A model generated the notes under the pieces. That model ran no database searches. It was not told the DNA's origin and worked only from the letters and a program-made list of their open reading frames with translations. Shown here in pieces: positions 11,445 to 21,262 of a stretch of DNA of 64,000 nt. How positions within the stretch are numbered: position 1 is the first letter of the stretch; every line of letters begins with the position of its first letter. The translations under genes and the position numbers were made by a program. This stretch comes from Leishmania martiniquensis. Its lineage: Eukaryota; Euglenozoa; Kinetoplastea; Trypanosomatida; Trypanosomatidae. The stretch covers positions 476,501 to 540,500 of the forward strand of contig NC_090167.1 in NCBI RefSeq assembly GCF_017916325.1, given 5' to 3'.

Positions 11445-13043
11445 ATGGGTGATCCACCGGGGTCACATGTGGCGCAGGAGAAACCAAGCCAACCACGCAA
11501 CAATCAAGGTGGGAGGGAAGGCGGCACCGACGCATATGACGAAGAGACACCCGCTTCTTGTAATGGTTGCAGCGCGGTGTCTCGGCAAAAGGGGTCGTCG
11601 TCGTCCTTGTTTCAGCCACCACGACAGCCGAATGTGTACACCGATTGCAGGCCGCTGCACGACCTGTACAAACAAGTTCGACTTGGCGAATGTGGCTTCG
11701 GCGGCATCGGTGCTAGCGGTAGCGGCGGTCAGCATCGACAGCGCCAGGGAAAGCGGCGCCCACTCACCTTTCAGCAAAGCTTCAGCGAGTTGCCGTACCC
11801 TCGCGGCATAATGAACAACAGCAACTTTTGCTTCATGAACTCGATACTGCAAGCGCTGCTGTTCATTCCGTCCTTTGTTCAACTGACCGTTTGTGCCAGC
11901 TGTGATGCGCAGGCGCGGCAGCTGTGCCCCACTCTCGCAACCTTTGGCAAGTGGGCACTTCAGTACTGGAAGCCAGGTTTCACGCGGCTTGCGATGATGA
12001 CTCCGACGTTGATGCCGCGCGTTCCTGCTGACGCCAACAAGGTGAGGAACGGAGCACCTCGGCCCGCCGTGGTGCCCGCCTCGCAGCGGATTCTTGATGG
12101 CTCTGTGCAGGAGGACGCACAAGAGTTTTTGCAGAAGCTGCTGGAGCGTGTGCATGAGGAGCTGGTGGAGCTGGAGGACGCCTTGGAGAAGGCGGAGTCA
12201 TCCGGGAGGGTAGTGGAGAGCGCTATGAAGTCATTAGCCCCCGGCACTACAGCGAGCAGGGCCGCGACGGGCACCCGTATCGCCGCTGCAGATGACAACG
12301 TGACAGACTCGACTGGGCATCAGAAGGGCTGGACGATGATAAAGGGGAAAGAGAAGCTGATGGTGCGTGAGCATCAGGATGCGCAGGAGCAATCAAAGTT
12401 GATGGCGAGTATCTTCGGCGGGACACTGGAGAGCCACCTGCAAGGGAAGCAACGCCAGCGCGACCGTGTGTCGGTACTCATCGAAAAGTACTATTGTCTC
12501 CAAGTCGACGTCGGTTTTGCACCAGAGTGCACAATCGAGCAAGCTCTCGAGCGGACCTTCACGACTGAGCGCATCTACGACAGTGAGCGTGAGAAAAACC
12601 TAAAGAAGACGCTGCGTCTGGGTCATCTGCCCTCCATTCTCTTCCTGCAGCTGCGTCGCTGGGCTGTCACGCGCGAGGGCGAGCTCGTAAAGCTCGACAA
12701 CGTTGTGCGTGTGAAGCGTACCTTGCTCATACCGCGCACCATCTGTGGTGACGAGACACTCGGCAACGCAGAGCGCACGTACCGTCTCCTGTCAGTGGTA
12801 TGCCACCGCGGCGACGCTGTTGGTCGGGGGCACTACGTCACCTACCTGGTGCACCACGCTGCGACCCCCGCCGTCGTCAAGGTTCAGACGAGTGAGCCCG
12901 GCAAGAAAAATGCTGCTAGCATGCGCTCTCCACCAGACGCGGCAACCGTGATCCTCTGCAATGACGCCAACATTTCAGTATGCCCAGCCAAAAACATGGA
13001 GAAGGAGACGATGTACTTTCTAGTCTACCAAAAGACGAGCTGA
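11445..13043 (+). CDS. Ubiquitin carboxyl-terminal hydrolase, USP10-like (peptidase C19)
   Basis: This 532-residue cysteine deubiquitinase should remove ubiquitin from substrates. The Cys box is RGIMNNSNFCFMNS, with catalytic C129. The QEDAQEFLQKLLERVHEEL helix follows, then LPSILFLQLRRW, and the His box GHYVTY with H463. The aspartate box lies in LCNDANISV (D507), and the family-ending YFLVYQK is present, so the catalytic triad is intact. The YRLLSVVCHRGDAVGRGHY segment and overall size resemble USP10. Residues 1-120 are low-complexity (Ser/Gly/Arg/Gln) and probably disordered. Residues about 245-330 are an insert between the Cys and His boxes with no recognised domain. No zinc finger or UBL domain is visible. 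Confidence 0.93.
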   Translation: MGDPPGSHVAQEKPSQPRNNQGGREGGTDAYDEETPASCNGCSAVSRQKGSSSSLFQPPRQPNVYTDCRPLHDLYKQVRLGECGFGGIGASGSGGQHRQRQGKRRPLTFQQSFSELPYPRGIMNNSNFCFMNSILQALLFIPSFVQLTVCASCDAQARQLCPTLATFGKWALQYWKPGFTRLAMMTPTLMPRVPADANKVRNGAPRPAVVPASQRILDGSVQEDAQEFLQKLLERVHEELVELEDALEKAESSGRVVESAMKSLAPGTTASRAATGTRIAAADDNVTDSTGHQKGWTMIKGKEKLMVREHQDAQEQSKLMASIFGGTLESHLQGKQRQRDRVSVLIEKYYCLQVDVGFAPECTIEQALERTFTTERIYDSEREKNLKKTLRLGHLPSILFLQLRRWAVTREGELVKLDNVVRVKRTLLIPRTICGDETLGNAERTYRLLSVVCHRGDAVGRGHYVTYLVHHAATPAVVKVQTSEPGKKNAASMRSPPDAATVILCNDANISVCPAKNMEKETMYFLVYQKTS

Positions 13044-13651
13044 AGCATTCGCCCGTCATCGTTCTCCGGACACTCCCCTGACACCCCTCACACACACAGA
13101 CACCTAAACAGATCAGCGTTGTTCTCCTGGTGCGGCAAAAGTCAATTCTTTTTTTTTCGCCTTTCTGCGCTTGGCTGTCTTCGGCGTGCGTGCTTTATTT
13201 TGTGGCTGACCCCCATCCCCTCTCCTCGAGAAAGCAGGAGAGGGTAGTGGGGACCTTTTTTTTTTCATGTTGCTCTCAATGGCTTTCTAATGTGTTGTCC
13301 GGGTGGCTCATCACTCCATTGCATTTTGTGTACCGGTATGGGAGCCTCAGCCGTCCCCTCTCCCCTTCCTTCCTCCCTCCCGACTCACGCATCTCGTTGG
13401 ATAACGCGCGGCGTTTTGCTCGTGAGTCAAGATCCACCTTTATGCTCGCCCCTGCACACTTTCCCCCTCGGTCCCCTCCCCTCCCTTTTTTCTGTGTTTT
13501 TCTTTGCCTCGCTTCGCTTTGTTCTAAGCGGCTCGGCTGCTATTCTCTCCTCACATCAAACACTCCAGGAGAACAAAATGGAAGAAGACGTCTTTGTCTT
13601 GCACCGATCCCAGCGAGTACCGTGTGTGCATATATTGTACGCGATAAGAGG

Positions 13652-13679
13652 AGAGCCGTTCGTCTGTGCGAACGGCTCT
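13652..13679. repeat. Perfect inverted repeat (11-bp stem, 6-nt loop)
   Basis: AGAGCCGTTCG (13652-13662) and its exact reverse complement CGAACGGCTCT (13669-13679) flank a TCTGTG loop. No following T-run is present, so it is not a bacterial-style terminator. It may form in the 3' UTR of the USP transcript or in the leader of the next gene. Confidence 0.85.
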
Positions 13680-14008
13680 ACGTCTACCTGCTGCTCATGG
13701 ATCGCCTCTACACTGTCTGCTGCCATACCGTCCGCCCTGCTTTCTCTTTTCCATTGGCGTGTGTGCGCCACTGATATTTAATGCGAATGCCATCTCATCA
13801 ACAGAGCAACGGCACAGGGGCATTGTTTTCTTCCCCTTTTCACCTCTCACATCCGCGAGCCTATCCAATCGCCTCTCTTCATCACCACTGGTTGTCGGTT
13901 GAGTTACCCTTTCTTTTGGCGCGCGCGTCGCCACTGTCGTTCCGCCAGCTGATTCAGGCTGGCGCTTGAGCTTCCCTGGCGCAGTAGTCGCCGAAGTTAC
14001 GAGCGTGT

Positions 14009-14047
14009 CGCACGCGTCCTCCTCACTCCCATTTACTTTTTGAAAAG
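14009..14047 (+). promoter_or_regulatory. Predicted spliced-leader acceptor for Sec14-like gene 1
   Basis: A pyrimidine-rich stretch (CGTCCTCCTCACTCCC and a T5 run) ends in GAAAAG, with AG at 14046-14047. There is no ATG between this and 14185. Confidence 0.45.
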
Positions 14048-14184
14048 CACAGGCAACGAGGGAAGCAAAAAAAAAGCGATAATAAAGAGAGGCGCCGTCA
14101 GAGGGACAGCCTCTAGTCAGTGATTTGGTGCGCCCTTCAGTCGAAGGTGAGTACTCACGACGGGGAAGCAATTCTGAGAGCATC

Positions 14185-15621
14185 ATGTCCACATTTGTCC
14201 TTCAGCCGGCTCTCCTATTCCAGACCATGACGGGAAAATCGGAGGAGCGGATAACTGAGGTTTTGGAGGCGGTGAGGGCGCAGCACAAGCCTGGACTGCC
14301 GGCGCTGTTCCAGCGCGCCGCGGATCGGGGGACATCAGACTTGCCCACCTCGCAGAATGACCTTCGACTCATGTCCTATGCCTTTCTCGTCGCGCGCAAC
14401 TGGAACGTGAAGGATGCGGTGAAGATGGCGAACGATGCGTGTCACTTCTACGACAAGTTTCGCCTCGTCGAGCAGTCCCCCTTCCCGTCTGGCTTTTCAA
14501 TTCGGGGCTACGATCAGGCAAGGGTGGCGGCCTCGACAAGGCTGCCGATGGGAACAGCGGACACGCCGCTGTATCGGTGCATGCAGACAATGACGCCACT
14601 CGTGCACGGCGGCTTTCACTACTGGGACCGCCGTGGCCTGCCGGTGGTGTACTGGCTCGTCGGGCGCATGGATACCCACGCAGTCCTCCGAAAGGTGAAG
14701 CCGCACATCCCGGTCGGCATGTCTGTCGAAGAATTCTTCCAGCTCTTTGGGGGCGGCATCATTGAGACTGGCTGGGCACTCTGTCATTACCAAGACGCTG
14801 TCCTTGCAGCACACCCGCAGCCAGGAATCGATATGGGCGCCCCTCGCCGAAACTTCTGCACCATCGTCGTGGACTGCAAAGGACTCAGCTATAAGATGAT
14901 CGACCGGCAGCTGCTGGAAAAGACGAAGGCAACGCTTCAGCAAATGAGCTGTGTGTTTGCCGACTTTATTCACCGCGTTATTGTGGTAAATTGCCCGCCC
15001 ATGGTGAAGTTCGCCTATAGTCTTCTGAAGTCCGCCATGGGCGAGGGCGTGCATGCGAAGATGACATTTGTATCTCCTGAGTACACGGCTGCGGCGCTCG
15101 ATCAGGCCATTGGCCTGGAGCGCGTTCCAGCCTTCCTTGGCGGCAGCTGCCATTGTGAGGGCGGCTGCGTGGCCTCCTTTAATCCTCACGCCCTCTTCAC
15201 GTCCGAGGAGGTTGGCGACGATGGGGACATCACCACGGAGGACATCATTGTGGGGCCCGGCAAGAGGCACGAGCGGGTGTTCGAGCTGCAGCAGGGTGAG
15301 GAGGTGATTTGGGAGTTCTCTACGACGAAGGGCACCGACGTGCGCTTCTCCGTCATGTTCTACCCGCGGCAGGAAGGCGTGACGGCGCAGTCCAAAAGTG
15401 GCAAAACGAAGGTGCACATCGGCACGTCCACAACGCGCACAACAACCGAGAACCTGGTGGTGAAGCAAGAAAAGCTGAAAGAGGGCGCGGACAGCTACAT
15501 GGCCCCAGAGGACGGCATTCTGCAGCTTGTATGGGACAACTCCAAGTCCGTCGTGAGCGATAAGGGCATTCAGATGCGCGTCTACAAATCGGAAGCCATG
15601 ATGGAGTCCCCTGAGGAGTAG
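14185..15621 (+). CDS. Sec14-like lipid-transfer protein, CRAL-TRIO plus GOLD (copy 1)
   Basis: This 478-residue protein starts at the first ATG in frame (MSTFVLQPALL), preceded by an ATG-free leader. A helical CRAL-TRIO N-terminal region (about 15-110) leads to the lipid-binding CRAL-TRIO fold (about 130-320), marked by FHYWDRRGLPVVYW near 141, CTIVVDCKGLSYKM and VPAFLGGSCHCEGGC. The C-terminal part (about 350-478) has the pattern of a GOLD beta-sandwich: RVFELQQGEEVIWEFS, then APEDGILQLVWDNSKS. Such SEC14L-type proteins carry phosphoinositides or other hydrophobic ligands between membranes. The HCEGGC ending is shared with the two downstream paralogues. The ligand cannot be read from the sequence. 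Confidence 0.92.
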   Translation: MSTFVLQPALLFQTMTGKSEERITEVLEAVRAQHKPGLPALFQRAADRGTSDLPTSQNDLRLMSYAFLVARNWNVKDAVKMANDACHFYDKFRLVEQSPFPSGFSIRGYDQARVAASTRLPMGTADTPLYRCMQTMTPLVHGGFHYWDRRGLPVVYWLVGRMDTHAVLRKVKPHIPVGMSVEEFFQLFGGGIIETGWALCHYQDAVLAAHPQPGIDMGAPRRNFCTIVVDCKGLSYKMIDRQLLEKTKATLQQMSCVFADFIHRVIVVNCPPMVKFAYSLLKSAMGEGVHAKMTFVSPEYTAAALDQAIGLERVPAFLGGSCHCEGGCVASFNPHALFTSEEVGDDGDITTEDIIVGPGKRHERVFELQQGEEVIWEFSTTKGTDVRFSVMFYPRQEGVTAQSKSGKTKVHIGTSTTRTTTENLVVKQEKLKEGADSYMAPEDGILQLVWDNSKSVVSDKGIQMRVYKSEAMMESPEE

Positions 15622-16190
15622 TGCAAGCAATGCGCCAACGGATGTCGATGCTCTTCTCTGTCGCTGAAAGGGGGGGTGCTTTTTTTTTCGTCGTCATCTC
15701 TGCGGAAGCATGTACTTGCGTGAGATGCGCGTGTGCGTTTTCGTCGTGAAGTTTTTTTGTTCTCTGTTCAGTTTCTTACTCATATTTGGTATGGTGGCAA
15801 CGGACGTTGGGAAGGCCTGAGGCAGCGCTTCCGGAGTCCCTGACGTGGGGATGGTAAAGTGTCTCCTCGGCCAAAGGCAGCACGGTCATCGCCTGTACCC
15901 TAGAAGAGGCACCATGAGAGCCATTTCCTGCCTATGCTCCTGTGCCGAGCCCTGAGGGCGACTTCTTTGTCACACGGCAAGCGCTCTACTCCTCTCTGCC
16001 CGGGGCAGAAGCGCGTAGCATGTGCTCATGGAAGGAGGCAGTGAAGGTGAACAGAGCTCGTCATGTGCGTACCTCCCCACCGCAGCGCACGCCGCATCCT
16101 AGGCCGCTAGCTTACAAGCCGCCTTGCAGCGAGGGTGGTGGTGGTGGGGGTGAGCTATCACTGTATGTGTACATGTACAGATACATCTGT

Positions 16191-16207
16191 GTCTGTCTGT
16201 CTGTCTG
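16191..16207. repeat. (GTCT)n microsatellite
   Basis: About four tandem GTCT units, followed by a short GT run. Confidence 0.85.
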
Positions 16208-19200
16208 CGTGTGTGTGTCTCACTTGGTTCGTGCCGGAATGGACATTCACTGCTCATTTTGTCGTTGACGTCTTCTTTGGCTCTTCTGCGTGTATACCTC
16301 TTCGGAGTTTTTTTTGGCCTTCCCCTTATGTGTCTATGCATCATTCCTCTCCGCAGCGCGCTCTACGCCACCTTTCGCTTTCGTTAGCTTGTGGGCGCCG
16401 TCGGCGTATGCTCACGCGAGTCAGCACAGGAGTGCCATCATCTCTCTCGATTCGCTGTTATGTGTGCCTATTCGTGACGACATATATTTCGGCCTTTTTT
16501 CGACGTTTGTCCTTTGTGCCGCCGCCATCTCCCCCTCTGCCCCTTTCCTCACATGTGCGAATTCATCCATCTTTCTTTATTTTCTTTTCTACTTCGTTAT
16601 GTGTGTGTGCAGGTGTCGTATGTGCCGACCCTCCGCCTCTCCTCTGGCTACATGCGGAGTGTGGGCTTGTGCGCGCCGGCCTCGCGTAGAGCGTACATAG
16701 TGTCGCTACTGTTGTGGCGATGCGAGGATGATGAAGAGAGAATTGGAAGTTTCGTACTGCTTGCTGCATCTCGGTCATGCATTGCGTTGCTTCAGAGAGG
16801 GTACACTGCACTCGTACAGGTCGGTTCCTAGCCGCTCGTCGTCTTCTGCAAACCCTCCGTCGTGGTCATGCACTCCTCACGATCCCCGACGCCGCGTCGG
16901 TGGGCGTGCTTTCTCCTTCGGCTCGAACTCCTCATTGACGCCGTTTTGCGCGCACCCCGCCTCTCAGCGTTTCCTTTTGCACGGTGTCTTCCGACGTGGA
17001 CCTGTTAAAGGTTCACACATTCTGCTTGACGGTCTTTTTTACCCTCTCCTCCGGCGCCTGTTCCTCCCCCTGCACTACCCCCCCCCCACAGGCACACACC
17101 TGCGGGCGAGTACGCAATGGACTCGGAACGACGTGCGACGTCACGTGGATTCCATGCATGGGGAAAGGTACGGGTACGTGAAAGAATTAGAAGCAGACGA
17201 GGCGAGTCTTATCGTGCCTTTTTTCCTGAGCATTTTTTGGTGAACCTGCGCGCTGCCTTGTCGGTGTGGTTGTGCACTGGCGTGTAGCATCTGCACCGCT
17301 TTTGTTGCTGTTGATATTTTCTCCTCTGCCAGTACGCCAAGTTTACCAACAGGTGCAGAGGAGAAGTGAGAGGAATACAATGAGGCGCGTTCAAGTGCAG
17401 CGTATGGATGCGCTTCCATCAGCACATCCGATCCTCTTTTTCCCCATGGGGTGCTGCACTCACACGTTTGCCCACCTGCTGCTATACGCAAGTGCTCTTG
17501 GTGCCTTGTCTACAAACGCTGGTCTTCTCCCCACTACCGCTGCCATCATCGTCGCTCTCTGCCTCGCCACTTTTTGCCCAAACTGGACGACGGTCCTGTT
17601 TTTCATACTTCGTTGCGCCCGTTTTCCTCTTCTTTTTTTTTCGAAGCTCAATTCGCTCTTCCGCTTTGCTCTTCTGTCTTCGCGCTCTCTACCGTCAACT
17701 ACCGCGTATCACGATGTGCCTCTTGGCGTCATCGGTCGCTCTCTCCCTTCCCTCTGTGCCTCATTTTTTTCTTCTCTGTGCTTATGTCTGTGCTAACACG
17801 TTCATGGAGAATCCAAAGCATAGCCACAGGCGCGCCGAGTTTCCAGCAGCCCATTGACATCACGGAGCCCCTGACTGAGGTGACTCAAAGCCGTGACACT
17901 ACGACTTCTGTGTTGGTGCCTCCCCCTCACTCTCTCTTTTGGGTCTTCGATGATTCCTTTTTCGTTTCGTGTGCTTTTCTTTGCGTTCGCTCTGTTGGCT
18001 GTACGTGCGCGCCTCTCTCGTCTACGGAACCTTTTTTTTTCTCTTTTTACGGGGGAGACGGAAAAGAGCGGGGGAGGGGCTTTCGATATGTCATGGGCCT
18101 TCCCCTTGGGACTGGTGTATGCATGAGTACGTCAGTGTGTCCGTGCGTGCGTGCGGGGTAGGGAAACGGTGGAGCGGTAGAAGTGAGCACCACCGCGTCT
18201 GTTGGCATGTGTAAGCGTTCGGCGCACGGTGACGCGCACATGGGCCTCTTTATCTGTCACGGGCCTCCGTTGGTAACGCGCATTTCTGAGAGCGGGCAAA
18301 TGCGCGTATCCGTGTGCGCGCCTGCGACGTCTGCCGCTGCGAGGAGCGCGCGTGCACCTACGGCCCTACACATACATCTCTCTCTATATATATACATATG
18401 TGTACACGCGTCTATGACATCCCTCAGTGAATGGCGAGGCAGCGACTGGCTTCTACCTTTTTTTCCCTCTCTTTCGCGACAGTTACAGAGAGGATCCAGC
18501 TAAAACGAGCCGGATGTGAAAAATAACGAAACCCAACACATTTTTTTTTCTTCATGGACCTATTCGACGCGGTGCCGCTCGTGCTCTACAGGCTCTCGCT
18601 AAAGAGACGATGATGTGCGCTGCGACCACTTGGTGTCAACACACCCGCATAAAAAGCAAGCTGTGGTTCTGCGTTGTCCATGCCAAGCGTCGAGTCTGCG
18701 CAACGTTATTCCCTCACATCCTCAAGGGCGCTTAACGGATGCGCCGAGGGATGAGACTCGAGACGGCTGTTCCCTGACTCATTGTGCATGTAGGGGGGAA
18801 GGGCTGTCCTCCGTTTTTCCTCCATAGAGCGGACTGACGAGACGCATTCGAAGAGGCACCCCGCTCAAGAATTTAGTGGGCCTTTCTGCCAACGGGGGTA
18901 CGGCGTCCGCTGAAGGGGCACCTCTCTTGTCATCTTTGGTTCCCTCAGCCCAATTTTTGTACACCCCTCCTCCTGCACTCACGTCTTCTTCGAGCACCAC
19001 TACGGACCTTGGCATTGCTGGTGTCGCTTACCCTCTCGCCATTTATGCGAATCGTGGACTCGGCGGCAGCAGGTGCACACATCTGCCCGCCTCACGCAGA
19101 ATGTCCGCCTCCCTCAAAGGAGTGCATCAGCTCATATTTTGAGCATACCTTTTCCGCCAAGGAGTCCTACGCGAGGACAGAAATCCCTCGAGAGAGTATG

Positions 19201-19687
19201 TGCCGTCACGCGCGCCTCTTCACGTTTGCGACGGGGTGGGGGGACGCTCGCGTGGCAATGCACCGCAACGGAGATGAAGACTGTGCGACTCCACGCGTAC
19301 CCTAAGCCAAAGAATGAGCCAGTATAGATCCAGTGAGCCCCAGATGGCGAGCGCATCACCGGTATGTAGAAAGCTCAGCGTTAATGCATGGCCGGTTCCC
19401 CTGCCACCGACGGAGGAGATCAGCAATGCGCATTTCCTGCTCGATCGCATGCAGACGCCTGTGGATCAAGGGCAGGAGGAGCCAACGACAAGTACGCATG
19501 GAGTGTTCTCTCCCTTCTCAGTCGCAGGCAGCTGCTCCGGTGCTGTGCTCTCCTTGCAGCGTGTGCCCGGCGCGGCCTTCTCGCTGTTGCCATTCAGCTG
19601 CCGCTGTTTCCTTTGCATTTCTATCGCTTCCTCCGCTGTTAGGTCTACAAACGGACTTCAGGGGCATCTTTTCCTAGAGCCCCTGCA

Positions 19688-20063
19688 GCCTCCCATGCCC
19701 CCGCTTCTCTCCTCCTCCCTCCCCCCTCTCTCTCCCTCTCTCGCTCTGCGTGAGTGCAAGCAAAGCGGTTTCCCATCTGCATGCCAAGTGGCACTCCTCT
19801 TGTGCTGGCGGCCCCGGGTGCAGCGGCCGCGACGCATGGGCGGGTCGGAGGGATTTTTCCGTGCCATCGCTGTCGGCGGGTCGAGTGGGCGGTGGTGCTG
19901 CGCTGCTGTCTCCATGGATGTGGCCGGTCACGGTGTCGGCGTGGCCTGGGCGTGTCGGAGGTGGCGGTGCACGGAGGGCCCGAGTCGGCGCGTTTCTGCG
20001 CCGCTGCTGCACCACCACGCCATGGGCCGGGGGAGGGTTCGGGGTCATGCCTAGTGGCAACTC
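19688..20063. repeat. 376 bp dispersed direct repeat, copy A
   Basis: The whole stretch is identical base for base to 45967-46342, in the same orientation. Similarity stops abruptly at both ends, and I see no clear target-site duplication. One edge is a CT-rich run (GA-rich on the - strand); the body is very GC-rich and open in several frames. It lies about 4.1 kb after Sec14-like gene 1 and 1.2 kb before gene 2. Its character (short, non-coding, dispersed in spacers or UTRs) suggests a SIDER-type degenerate retroposon or another Leishmania dispersed repeat. That family assignment is an inference. Confidence 0.9.
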
Positions 20064-21026
20064 CTCAGTGGCTTTTGAAGGCACATGTTGAAGGTGAGAC
20101 GAGAGGGATGACTTCATCCGTCGCCCTCGTCGTGCTAGTGGCCACCTCCTGCTCTCACTCGAGAATTACTTTTTGGCCAGTAGCCACAAGGGCATGTCAA
20201 GACCTCAACGCCACCCGGCATGACTCACTTCTTCGGTGTAGACATTGTTTCTTCGCCAAGGCGTCTTCGTCGGCTGCGTCTCTGTCTTGGCAACGAGAGG
20301 ATGCCCGTTGTTACTTTGTCTCACATATGCCTTTACGGCTTTTTTTGTCTTGCTGAACTCTTCGCGTTGTCCAGGGGCTCCTGTCTCCCCTCCCTGTCTC
20401 GCTTGCTGTGCGTTTCTTCGTCAGCGTCGTACCTAACTTTTCCACCTCCCCATTCCCGCGCGAGGGGCGCAGTCGAGGAGGGAGAGCAGAGATGGACTCA
20501 CATTTGCTCGCTTGTCGTTCGCCCATCACCAGGGTCAAGGTGCCCCGTGCGCAGTGTGTCAGCTGCGTGTATCGCGATGGGTAATCGTCCATGAGGTTTT
20601 CAGTACCGCGGCGCCGTTCCACGGACCACATAGAGTGCGTCGCGCTTGGGACGCGTGGTATGTGGGCTATGTCAAGAGCGCTTTCTCTCTCTTTTTTATC
20701 ACAGGGTCGTTGGTGCCGTCGCGAACATGCAACGGCTGATTTTTTGTCACTGCTTGGCGGGTGCTACGTGGACTTCGCCACTGCGTTCAATGCCACTGCT
20801 TCTATTCTCATGCCTCTCTCCCTCCTACCCCCTTTCGGCCCTCCTGTCTCTCTTCTCTCTTCTTTTTCTTTCTCGCATAAGGTGCGGCATGCGTGCTTAG
20901 CGGTTGTGCGCTTGTTTGAATTGAATAGCAGCTGTTGTGTCTAAAGACAACGTTGGCGGCTGCGTCCAACAAATCGATTTGGAGGAGATCACCACCACAA
21001 CGTGCGTCTTTCAGATCGATTGGGCT

Positions 21027-21082
21027 GCCCTTTTTGCTTTTGCTTTTGTGTATGTGTGTGTGTGTCTTTCGCATACTTCCAG
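21027..21082 (+). promoter_or_regulatory. Predicted spliced-leader acceptor for Sec14-like gene 2
   Basis: A T/C-rich run (CCCTTTTTGCTTTTGC, then CTTTCGCATACTTCCAG) ends in AG at 21081-21082. No ATG lies between this and 21263. A second T-rich tract at about 21130-21155 could also be used. Confidence 0.5.
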
Positions 21083-21262
21083 GGCTTTGTTGTAATCGTT
21101 GCACAGCATTACCGCCCTTACACGCTTTCTGCTATTTTTTTTCTCGCTCTCCCCTCGGTGCGCTACACATTACTGCGGCCGAAGACGGAACAAGTTGACT
21201 TCCCGTCGCATCCATCCCTCCATCCCTCTCCAAGAACACCCACCACAAGCGAATTGAGGGAA

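Larger units (their letters stand above)
13044..14184. other. Intergenic/UTR region containing a strong hairpin
   Basis: C/T-rich sequence with a perfect hairpin at 13652-13679 and an A-rich patch near 14065-14090. A polypyrimidine/AG acceptor lies upstream of the first Sec14-like gene. I see no credible gene. Confidence 0.55.
15622..21262. other. 5.6 kb gene-free region carrying one copy of the 376 bp repeat
   Basis: This is the longest spacer in the window. It is dominated by CT-, TG- and T-rich sequence. It includes a GTCT tandem at 16191-16207, a TA/CA patch near 18383-18400 and the 376 bp repeat at 19688-20063. Open frames of up to 246 codons occur but are low-complexity (strings of Cys, Ser, Leu, Phe and His) and match no family. 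A frame at 19314-20054 is more protein-like in its first 120 codons but then runs into the repeat. I see no convincing gene. Confidence 0.6.

Noticed and set aside
14497..15630. 377-codon - strand frame antisense to Sec14-like gene 1
   Set aside because: It is a shadow of a clearly coding + strand gene with a recognised CRAL-TRIO fold. Antisense open frames are expected with GC-rich third positions.
19688..20063. Open frames on both strands within the 376 bp repeat as possible genes
   Set aside because: The same frames recur in both repeat copies but are open in nearly all readings because the DNA is GC-rich; no start context or protein family supports them.
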